From Naganishia liquefaciens (taxonomy: Eukaryota; Basidiomycota; Tremellomycetes; Filobasidiales; Filobasidiaceae): 64,000 nucleotides of DNA. Every line of letters begins with the position of its first letter. Positions within the stretch are counted from its first letter, which is position 1. This document shows positions 34,101-43,645 of the stretch, piece by piece. The stretch lies in contig BLZA01000020.1 of NCBI GenBank assembly GCA_013423385.1, positions 112,051-176,050 of the forward strand, given 5' to 3'. The position numbers and the translations under genes are program-made. The notes below the pieces were generated by a model, which was not told the DNA's origin, searched no databases, and saw only the letters and a program-made list of their open reading frames with translations.

Positions 34101-34672
34101 AACGGGATGCGCTTTTGACATTAGGAGCCACCAGCACTACTTATTGGACGACCGTAACAATTCGACCACCGACTTCTCTTCCTGCCGGGGAAGCCATCAA
34201 ATCACATGGCTATGCATTCAACGGATGGCGTACTGTTCGTGTTTCTCAAGTCCGTCTTTGGATGCCCGGAGCCATCGTATCGAGTGATAACGTCAATGAA
34301 CCCAACATCAACATCACCATCACGCATTTAGGAGATGAGGAGTTTGTGACTGGATCGTCGGAGAATCCAGTCGTACACACCTATAAGCACGAGCCCGTAG
34401 TATTCAGCTTCAATTACTTTACGAACAAGGTGCATACAAAGGATGACTGCCTCACGGCCAATGTCGCCTCTTCGCAAGACGGTGAAGGCGAAGGTCTGTT
34501 TGCTGAACTGACGGGAGCAGACAACGCCAAATATGCGGTAGCTCAGGTTTCACCATTCGCGCAATGGCGCCTCGAAATATCCCCGGCGGAACACGAGAAT
34601 CCGGGGCTGGACCTGCGCAACGTGAAGGACGTGTACATGGAATTTTTCGGAGCTTCTAGTTCCAGTGTGTAG
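31187..34672 (+). CDS. B1: unknown 1118-aa protein with Gly-rich linkers
   Basis: Not recognised. Three exons: 31187-31790, 31854-32468, 32535-34672; phases close to 1118 aa. The N-terminus (GYRIVTFPDPEHCVYRIGDT) is shared with B2. Residues 20-200 are strand-rich, with Gly-rich turns (GGQSGGNVKIFV, GGNGGASGGNITIAF), and both introns fall exactly in Gly-rich linkers (GGASG| and AAG|GRAADGG). The middle third is helical, rich in Lys/Gln/Glu/Ala, and probably coiled coil. The last 230 residues return to beta strands (RVSQVRLWMPGAIV, INITITHLGDEEFV, DVYMEFFGASS). No signal peptide, membrane helix or catalytic motif was seen. The size, the alternation of beta and long helical parts, and the pairing with A1 suggest a structural or complex-forming protein; this is inference. 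Confidence 0.75.
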
Positions 34673-35096
34673 AGTTTGCGAGCAGAGATGAGAGTCGCAA
34701 GCTGAGAAGGTGACGACGCGACGTATGAGCGTACAATCGGGACAGCTTGCTTGTACCTTCCAGAGGGTCCTATCGCGATTAATAAAACCGACTGACGAGA
34801 CTGCATAGTCTGGCCAATCAACGTGGTCCCCTAAGAATCGGCTCTGGCTCTGTCACGGAAGGATGTAAAACTCAAACGCCAACAACACTTCAGGTACCTT
34901 CATTTGGGGGTAACTTTGACGGTCCACTGGGTTCTGATGGATAATTTCGACCTTCAAGTTGACATAGCGTATGGTTCCCTCCACTGATATCTAATCGATC
35001 CCGATTCCATCCGTAAAATACTTTTGCGATACTAGTACAAGCACATCACTGGCGAGCATTACAACATAAAGCAGGTATCCATTAGTATTCAACCTA
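34673..35096. other. Short spacer between B1 and A2
   Basis: Convergent 3' ends of B1 and A2 with 424 bp between. No gene or clear repeat seen; a polyadenylation region is expected for each gene. Confidence 0.5.
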
Positions 35097-36936
35097 TCAG
35101 GCTGGCACAGCCTTGTCCATGAAGTTCCCCGTCAAGATGAGATCATGGGGACAAGCGAACCCGCCCGTGAGGTACTGCTGCGCCGAACCTTTGGGTCCCT
35201 CGACCGGATCTGCCGAAAAGACCTTTTGATGAGGGAAAAGCAGGTTGGTCGCCAAGAGGTACTGCAATGGTTTGACATCGCAGCTTAGACTGATATCGAC
35301 AGTAGTGCTCGCAAGCCCAAACTCTTTCCACAAGATTGAGGTCTCGTGTTTCTCCACTAAGGTCCGCTTGACGGCGGTATTCATGTCGATTTCTGTTCCC
35401 GAACCTGTCCAGGAGCCGCTACCCCTGATCTGCGATTGCCGATTGATACTTTCGACGGCGTTCCCCATCCCATCGGGTCCCAGAATGACAGCTCCGGCGA
35501 CTGTACTGATTTTCGAGTCCCAGGTTATCTGGAGCGAAGGTTGGTCCGCCACAGCAATGTCCGAATTGATGGATATATCGATGTCGCCGCTCATTTCATC
35601 CTTCTTGAAAAAGGAAAGCTCGCCATCGTTGTTGACGCGGCAAGGAGCTTTGAGGTGAGCCCCGTCTTTACAATTGCGCGGTCAGACGGTCTGTACGACA
35701 CGAGCATCAGCGACAGATCGACCACTCACGATAAGATCCATCGGGGTCACCGTCTTCCGCGGTTGCTGCACGGACACTATACATCCAAGAAAAGCAGTTT
35801 TCCTCAAGAGACGGCTTTTTCAAGGGAGCGAGATCAGCAACGCCACACGGGAGAAGCGCTTGCGTCGACTGCTCACTTTGAGCACCATGTCGACTAGCAA
35901 ATTATGGCCGAAGATCACGCTCGCGGTACGGTCTTTGGGGATCGGATGCATGTCGAAACTATCAAAGCCTTCGGCGCCGTTGGATTGACCGGTGCCGTTT
36001 TTGATTTTGATCCATATTCCATATGCAAACAGCGCCTTTGCTATTTGTGTTGTTTGGATCGGCCGGCGATGTGGTGAAGCGTATGGTTCCGGGCAAGAGT
36101 TCTCGGGTGAACGGCTTAGGATTTTGCTGGACACCTCCAATGAATCACCTGGTGCCTTGACTGGAGAGCTGCATCAAATTGCGTCTCTCAGCTCGATATG
36201 TCCAAGGGAATTCTGTGTGTCCTGGAAAGTCTTACAAAACTTTGCATGGCTACAGCGACGAGCTGCCAAAGCTCTGTCGCTTTATCGCCGACTCCCGGCT
36301 TACCATCCTTGTCAGCCATCTTCCATGCATCAGAGCCCGTAGGAAAATCGAGGTATAGCCCACACAACATATCGTCGTCATCCGGGACACCGAGAATTGT
36401 TCCAGCTTGCGCGGCGCCTTCGGCGTCCTTTTTTATGAAGTCGTCTCCGCTGAAGTGGCCAACAGCGCTCGAAAGGGTGACGCGGATGTCGACGGCGTAG
36501 TCTTCAGGCAGAGTCAACACTTCGGGATCTTCACCGAGTGTATAACTGCCAGAGAGGCTGAGCCGAAGGTGAGCCTCGCTGTCACTTGGGCCGAAAGAAA
36601 ACACCGGCGACGACAGTTTCATCTTCATGTGTACGGGTATCTGCTTTCTGGGTGATATATCTATTAACATGTCGAGTCTCGATAAGCACATCTTATCGCG
36701 ACAACTTAGACAAGGATGATGCAGCCTTGCAGATTCGCCGGCTTGCACTCACTCAGCACACTAGTCTCAACCTTGATCTCTTCTAGAAGCTTATTCTTGT
36801 CTGCTTGCTCGGAAAGCAGCTTGTTCAGTGCGATCTCGTCATAGGAAACGAGGACATCCCAGTTGCCGATGGTGGCTTTCCCTCGCATGCCTTTTACCAA
36901 ATCGAAAAATGTGGAAGGCGTCTTTGCATTGACCAT
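35097..36936 (-). pseudogene. A2: truncated, frameshifted copy of A1
   Basis: Paralogue of A1 on the same strand. Exon 1 (36936-36753, 184 nt) has exactly the length and donor phase of A1 exon 1, and exon 2 starts at 36660 at the same position. Shared blocks include TIGNWDVLVSYDE, LSSPVFSFGPSDSEAHLRL, GTILGVPDDDD, GQSNGAEGFDSFDMHPIPKD, YLLATNLLFPHQKVF and GFACPHDLILTGN. In exon 3, about 7 extra bases near 36015-36025 (TGGAATATGGAT instead of TGTGGAT) shift the frame. The reading stops at 35097 where A1 continues for another 640 or so residues, so the membrane helix and coiled-coil tail are missing. It is either a pseudogene or a shorter expressed relative with an altered exon 3. Confidence 0.75.
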
Positions 36937-37228
36937 CGTGAGATAGGGTTGTCGATGCACTGGTCTATGCGGGCGCCAATGACCACAGTACGGCGCAAAT
37001 GCATAGCAGCATTAGCTAGGGTGAGAACATGGATCTATCAAGAACTATATAGACACAATTTGACGAGTTCGTCCCGGGCTCCCCTCGTCGCTTCCGGTCT
37101 TCCGGATAGTTTCAGGATCACAGTTTGCTTGCCTGTACGACCATCAGCATGTGTACCGCGACGGGGCATTTGGCGGGGCACATTTTGAGGTTTCAGGTCG
37201 CTAATAAGTTAATAAGTCATTACAGCTA

Positions 37229-37654
37229 TTATGTCTCGCATGTATAGCCGCATTGCATTACAGGGTGAGTAACTTGGCTTGCTTTCAAACGGGTTCTCGC
37301 AAATGAAAGCTTCTCGAGAGTCTGTCGTACCTGTTTGACGGGCTCGATACAGCAATAGTTACAGCTGTCGTTCATACAGATCTCAACAAATCTCTTACAG
37401 TAGGCTGATGCCACGTTGACGTTGGCATTCGTGGCAGTCCGGTCTCTTCCCGCTGTAAACGGCCTTCGCGCTCTCACGGCATGTAGGATGTCACCGAAGC
37501 TGTCGCAGACAAGGCCGGAGTGTTTATGCAGAGATGGAGGTAAAAGCATGTTACCTTGAGAGGACTTGATGCTGTGTATAGCATAGCTGCGATACCCGAC
37601 GGCAAACCCAAGAACGGCTGCGATAAAGCACCGCGCACGGGAGTGTGAGGTCAT
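37229..37654 (-). CDS. Small Cys-containing putative secreted protein
   Basis: Unrecognised 141-aa frame. It begins MTSHSRARCFIAAVLGFAVG, a short basic start and hydrophobic core that fit a signal peptide or a signal anchor. About nine cysteines lie in the rest, several clustered (CNDSCNYCC-like arrangement: CMNDSCNYCC). A degenerate copy at 41040-41262 shows this is a real repeated unit rather than a chance frame. A donor-like GTACGA inside the last third leaves the 3' structure open. An effector-like small secreted protein is one possibility. Confidence 0.45.
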   Translation of the reverse strand: MTSHSRARCFIAAVLGFAVGYRSYAIHSIKSSQGNMLLPPSLHKHSGLVCDSFGDILHAVRARRPFTAGRDRTATNANVNVASAYCKRFVEICMNDSCNYCCIEPVKQVRQTLEKLSFARTRLKASQVTHPVMQCGYTCET

Positions 37655-38554
37655 CGTAATCAAGCACCACCTTGACTCTGGACTAGATGCTTCGTCGTCT
37701 GGGGCTCAGTGTCTGATCGGCTCGAATATCTTCGATAAGGCGAAAATAAGTCAGAAATACCAAGTTGTGGCCTACTTGTTTGAGGCTCGACATGTATTGC
37801 ACCCTGTGTCGTGCGCGTCAAATCTAGGGGCGAGCACACGTGCTTCATTTGTGGGACGATAGACAACAGGGCATCTTGGACAAATCATACGAGCAACAAG
37901 CTTGTCGCCGCTATCCGCCTGATATGATGTCGACAGAAATTTTACGGAAACAAGCGAATCTATAAGTCCGTATGCGCAGGGGGCAAAGGGTCGGATAGAG
38001 CAGGTATGGATGGTGGGATTTGGCACTGGAGTATCGGTGCCCAGATATTCGGGCGGGAGAACGTCCCTGCATCCCTGTATTGATCTCCTGGCCTTGGACG
38101 TATACCCGTTTGCCCGGACCCGCGCACGAGACCGGTGTCAGCTTGTCAAGGGGGGGCATATGTCATTCATGACAAGGGTAATGTTGCGGGCTTCGCCCTC
38201 GTGCTCGAGTTGTCATTCAAGACATCAGAGTTCACATCATCGCCTTGCGACTGAGAATTTGAGATCATGGGATTGCACTGGAATGCGCCTTTAATGCAAA
38301 ACGCCTTTCGATAGCGATCGTCCATTGGCATGAACGGAAAATTCAACTCTCGAGATCAGAATACTTGGTTGCTTACAGGCTATCGCAGAGTTTTTTGGTA
38401 AACGCGTCGTGTTGGTTTAGCGACGTCATGCCGAGAAAGGGGAAATCTTGTGACTAGATCAACCGGCCGGGATTCAATGAGCCGCGTGAAGGATGCCAAG
38501 AAGCGAGTGGCATATACGACAGGATTATTCTATCAACATTCATCTCATCCTTGA
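37655..38554. other. Unassigned spacer with a diverged copy at 41.3-41.8 kb
   Basis: The 37745-37900 part resembles 41345-41500 in scattered phrases (for example GAGGCTCGACATG versus GAGGCTCGCCATG and CAACAAGCTTGTCG versus GTGACAAGCTTACG). So the duplication that produced the second small secreted gene extended upstream of it. No gene called. Confidence 0.4.
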
Positions 38555-39368
38555 TTATAGGGTGCTTTTGTTCCCAGGAAGCTCCGTATTCCACCCAACG
38601 ACGTAGGGTCCCCATACTCCGCTCACTTGCGCCCAATATAAATTCATGTTCCTTCCCATCAGTTCCGTCCCGTGCTTGCCTAAGAACCGGTGAAGGCTCT
38701 TTCTGAGAGTCCAATTCTGGATCTCATAAGTAAGGGTCTTGGAGGACACGATGCTTGGATCTGGCAAGTTTGCAACATGGACAGTAAACGATTCCAGATC
38801 CGGTGTGACTTTCCACGAATTGATAAGCTTCCTTTCGGTTTTCTTGACCTTACGGAGCTGGACCACTTTCTCAAGAAGTGCGAACTGGAATGCCGCGAGA
38901 AGCTGCTTTCCGACATTGTATTCGCCTGCTTGCGAGCTCTTCGACTCCGAGGTCATGCGCTGATATGCATTCATGAGCGCCTCAAAGTTTGCTCGGTTCG
39001 CCTCGACTACACGCGACCAGATAGTATCCACATCCGACGGCTGTGACTGGAACAAAAGTAGCTTTTGGTCGGTCACAGTAATCGTTAGAGGTCCACATAG
39101 CATCGTGGGCAGCAAGTGCGACTTGCAGGCAATACGTTCGAAACAGCCGCATGTCGTTTCCCCGGAATTCACATCTGAAGGGTGCAGGATGGTAGAGAGC
39201 TGGCACAAACAATTGGAAGTGTGTAAGCTCGGAAGCAAAGAGGTGTACAAGCTTGAGACGCTTGTATTTGGCGTCAAAAGCAGAGTCTACGCACAAACAA
39301 AGTGTTTTCCCCGCGAGAGTATCCACAACTTGCGCTCGAACAAGTTTGCGAATCTGACCCTTTGACAT
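38555..39368 (-). CDS. Unknown 245-aa protein, two exons
   Basis: Not recognised. Exon 1 39368-39123 and exon 2 39046-38555 join in phase 0 (YCLQ|SQPSDVDTIW). The 76-bp intron contains a CTAAC branch-site motif and a pyrimidine-rich CCAG acceptor; its donor GTCGCA is weak. The protein starts MSKGQIRKLVRAQVV; the second exon is helical and charged (QLLAAFQFALLEKVVQLRKV) and ends with strand-like WTLRKSLHRFLGK and NLYWAQVSGVWGPYVVGWN. It lies between A2/small secreted gene and B2, within the accessory island, and may belong to it. Confidence 0.5.
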
Positions 39369-40274
39369 ATCCAGAAATAAGACTGAGTGAATGGCAGCTA
39401 TCGTATTGTAAGGCCTCCTCGACAGAACAAGTGCATTGGGTAAAGGGGAAGGGACTCTGGGTTGTCATGCTGAATGCCCTGCTGTCTAAGAGGAAGTCAG
39501 CTCAAGGTCTGTCAAAGCGAGTTTGCCGGGGGAGGGAGATAAATCTAGGTTGCATGCGTTTTTGAGAATTTCTATATGTATATCGCCAGAAAGGACCGCC
39601 ATCGACAACCTATGACGCAATCTGTATTCAAGAGAGTTTCAGCATCACAAAGGAGGCACTTCACACGCATAGCGTTCACGTTGCCTGTGGCTGAAGCGGA
39701 TGAGGCAAGCTACCCAGCTGAGTCAACTCCAAGGCGGATCGTCTGCCGAACGCCCTGTTTCAGTGGATGTAAAGTAGCCTGTTGAGGTAATGGAACCGTT
39801 TCTAGCATCTGCTAACTCGTTCTGCGCCCGCAAACCCAAATAGAAGCATCCATCTACCTGTCAGGAGCAGCATAATTCCGCATATGAGTGATTGTGTAAG
39901 ATTTTCTGAATTTCGAGAGATGATCTACAAGTAGATCAAGAGTTCCAAAGGATATCGATGGATTTGAAGAAGTAAGAGCGTACATATATCGATCGACACT
40001 GGTTCGTACTGAAATGCAAACATACCTTCATAGTTGTACCGTTAGTCTCGCATCGGCTTGTGCATCATAGCCGAGAAGCGCGCGGAAATGATCTGGGCGA
40101 ATTCAACGCTGGTCCGACGAAATCCTCTTCTCGCCATGTTTAACCAGGTCGTTTGCAGGTTTTGTACTATAGCGAACATGCAAAGACGAAGCATCACGCA
40201 AAGTCTATCCCATGCATATCAGAGCCTTGACCCTCAGAGCTGATTAGCCTGTCAATTACAGCACTTTTGTCGTC
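39369..40274. other. Upstream region of B2, no gene seen
   Basis: About 0.9 kb with only short frames, between the unknown minus-strand gene and the plus-strand B2 start. Confidence 0.45.
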
Positions 40275-40695
40275 ATGTCGGTCGCAAAAGACATCCGCCA
40301 CGAATCCGGCTACCGAATCGTCTCTTTCCCGGATCCCGAACACTGCGTTTATAGGATAGGCGATACGACATACGTCCTCGACGCGTCCGAGACCGGTTGG
40401 TCATCATTCAATAGCCGATTTGAGACCAAGCGGCTTGTAGTTTACACGGAGCGAGACAGCATTATCGGGGTTATCGAAGCTCCGCGCAAACACATAGAGT
40501 TCTACTGCCATGAATTACATCCGCAAGCCGCCAAAGGCAAGACCTCAGTAACGCTCAGTACATCGGGTAGCCTGCCTACACGCGAGGCCATGTAGTGATG
40601 TTGGCCTCGCCGGGAGAGAATGGCCAGTCCGGTGGCAATGTCAAGCTCTTTTTGCAGTCCACCGATAAGACAATGCTCAACTTGCGCGTTTGTTG
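40275..40695 (+). pseudogene. B2: degenerate N-terminal copy of B1
   Basis: The first 106 codons match the B1 N-terminus closely (GYRIVSFPDPEHCVYRIGDT, TYVLDASETGW, KRLVVYTER, LSTSGSLPTRE). A frameshift and stop follow immediately at about 40592, after which the homology resumes in another frame (SPGENGQSGGNVKLF, DKTMLNLRV) and fades at about 40695. The remaining 900 or so residues of B1 are absent. The left partner A2 is also truncated. Confidence 0.8.
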
Positions 40696-41039
40696 ACGGA
40701 CGCGCGGAGGCCCGTAGATTCGTTGATTTGCGGTTGACTTTGACGAACTCGTCGCTGGCCTTTGAGAGCGTTTCAGAAACACTATGTTACCAGAGACGTT
40801 TTTGCGTCGAAGCATATTTTTGGGTTTCAGATTGTCGCACTACAGCCATCGATATTCGTAACGTGCGAGTACAGCCGCGATGCATGACAGAACGGGTAAT
40901 TGCCCTCGTACTGGTCCTCCTAATGATGAAAGCTTCTCAAGAATATGTCGGACCAGCATGATGAGTCGTTACGAATGTACAGTGCCCGAAGACTTCCACC
41001 ACATTTCCCTCCTCACGCTGACACGACATGAGACTTTGA

Positions 41040-41262
41040 CACACAGCAGTTTCGTTCGTGTTTTCCCCGCTGTAAATATCTTGAAGCTCTCATCGCACAT
41101 GGGATGTCACAGGGAGGGCTTGACGATTTGCACCCAGATGGGGCAGGGAAAGCAATTGCTTTTGAGGGTGCTTGATACTGTGCGTGGTAGAGCTGCGACA
41201 CCTGCCAGCGCGTCCAAAAACAGCTGCGAGCATGCGCCCGCACGGGATTGCGGGTTCTATCG
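41040..41262 (-). pseudogene. Degenerate copy of the small secreted gene
   Basis: It aligns with 37229-37660 at the nucleotide level: TGCTTGATACTGTGCGTGG versus GACTTGATGCTGTGTATAG, and similar phrases over 220 bp. In protein terms GRMLAAVFGRAGR corresponds to ARCFIAAVLGFAVG. The start ATG is ATA here, and an internal stop follows, so it is non-functional. Confidence 0.55.
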
Positions 41263-43645
41263 TAATTGAGCACCGCCTCCACAGTTGGACAGTCTGCTTC
41301 GGCGTGTACGCCGCGTAGCCGTCAGTGACTGATCGGCAGCTACACGGTCAACAGCTGGGAGGAACTAAGTTGAAAGCCGGATGATGGAGGCTCGCCATGC
41401 ATAGAGCCTTGGGTGGCGTACCTTGCCTGTTGGAGCACGCACTTGGCGCGGTAAGTGAAGAATGATAGACGATAACGCCCCATGCCAGGAGCGCAATACG
41501 GTGACAAGCTTACGGGTCGAGTGATATATTCATGTATAGGGAATGAAGACATGACTCGGATCGCGGGTACAGGCGACTTCGGTATCCGTTCAAGCGCTAG
41601 AAACAAACGAACAAACGTTGCAGGAATGTTTCGCATGACCCGCCGATGTGTTCCGGGCTCGGCAAGTCGTTCCTCAGGGAGTCGCCCGACCGTTCCACTG
41701 CCCCTCTGTATCGATTCTGTCACCGTCAACCTAGAGGAATGTCCGTACTTCCACGTGCACGGAAAGGCTGGTTGAGAGAAGGCATGAGGTATACAAGGCA
41801 ATCGAAGTAGGAAATGGAACGGGATATGTACCTCATGGAATGCTCAATTGTTGTACCGAGCCATTGACCATCGAAAGCAGGTCATGAATGAGTTGTCCAA
41901 GAATCGGTTGAGGAGCCTTGAGATCAAGATAATGCGATTACGCCTGTGTCGAGTTGCGCTGAGATCCTAAGTTGATTCCTGGTAGTCTTGTTGATGATGC
42001 CACGGAGCGCTGAATGGATTGCGAGGCTGTATGACATTCGTCTGCAACGCTAGTCGTCGACGCGAGTGATCTATCTCCTGTAATACTACTCCCTGGGGTT
42101 TGTGGCAGCACAGCATCAAGATTCACAGGATACACAATTGAGTTCAACATCGCAACGGTGAGTTTGTGTTAGGTCTTTGCTGAACAACTTAGAATTGTCG
42201 GGAAATCGAACAGTGACGCGCAAGCTGTTGACAGAGTGCTACGCTCGACCGATGTCGATCACTGGCCATACCTCAACTAGAAGACACGAGGTTGTGGTGG
42301 TGAAGCGCGGTTTCTGATAGCGAAGCGCATGTCAAACCGTTCTCTGAATGGCTGCGGTATGCCTGAGGAACTGGGAAAATCCAAGACCATCAATCGGAGC
42401 ACATCTAACCGCTATGCCCTGCGGCAACGTTCTCTGCCATATGGCAAATATCGCTTGCGTGCTCCCCTGCTATCTTCCCCGTCGAGACAGAACGATGGAT
42501 TCTCGTGACTCAAGACACCCGCCGTTGCGACATGGGCATTTCCTTACAAATTGGATCGCCGGGTTGGCGGCCATCGGTGGCATGTCTATCGGCCCGCGTC
42601 TTCTTATTCCGTCGCTTTCTCTGTTCCTACCCGCAATATGCATGCGCCCTTCATCTCCTAAAAACCCATTCATTGAGGCAGATCCGCAGCCAGCAGAATT
42701 TCACGGTCGCGTCAATCCTTTCAGCCAGACCCAAGAGAAAGCATATTGAAAATCATCGCTCGCGGCACAGGCGCACAGCACCCGAATCGTCGCTGCCCTT
42801 TCAGACCAAAAAGGCAGACGGTCATGCCCATGAAAAGCTCGCCTGGCGTCCAGGTGCCTTCGCTTCCTGGGATTCGTGTATCGTGTACACGCTTCCGATG
42901 TACATTCGGTGCGACGACTGGCTAGTGACCCGGCAGCAGTGCTCGACAGTTCTGCAGTGTTTGACAATCCTGGCCACATGCCACAGCGGCCCCTTGCACT
43001 GTGAACCGCTCCGTCTCGGACGCCCCTGTGACGTGCAGAGACAAGGCTATCTCCCGTCTCTCTCAACGGGTCGAGCAAAGCGGATGGGCAAAGACGCAGA
43101 CGGTCCACTGACGGGACAGACGTTTGCCACATTATTCCCGCGCCGGGCATGCCAAAACAACATAGTCAAGGAGAATCATATAGGGTCGACGGCAGGTAAG
43201 GCGGCCTGACGACGACGTCGAGTCCTGACCCAGAAGACTCGGGGATTCGATCGCGTTGCCTCGAGGAATATCCCGAGGCCGACGACGACCAGCGGAGATG
43301 GTGTTCCCAAGAACCACGCAGGACGGCCCGAACTGTTCGATGCGCGGGGGAACATGACGGGTCCATTCGCAGTCTACGTCTGCACAATGACACGAACGTA
43401 ACGAGCCATCCCTCCCGCTGAAAGCTCCAACTCGACGAGTCCCCCGCGACGTGTCATCCAGAGCGGGAAGCCCTTCCTAGCCGCGCGCGCCGTCGCCCGA
43501 CTCGCCGCCGAACCCTCCCAAACGCGAAACAAAACCCTCAATACGACGATAAAAGGTATCCCATAGGCATCTACCCGTTTGTCCCTCTCCTCCCCAAAAG
43601 GGTCACGCTCCTTCCAAACCCTCCTTGATCAGAACCGCCAACAAC
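41263..43645. other. No supported gene
   Basis: Open frames up to 234 aa (plus, 42505-43209) and 149 aa (minus, 42701-43150) overlap each other on opposite strands and carry no motif or splice logic. Composition rises in GC toward the right, marking the return to conserved genes. Nothing recognised. Confidence 0.5.

Noticed and set aside
42348-43209. Pair of overlapping plus-strand frames (133 and 234 aa)
   Set aside because: No recognisable motif, opposed by an equally long minus-strand frame, and no splice logic; not called as genes.
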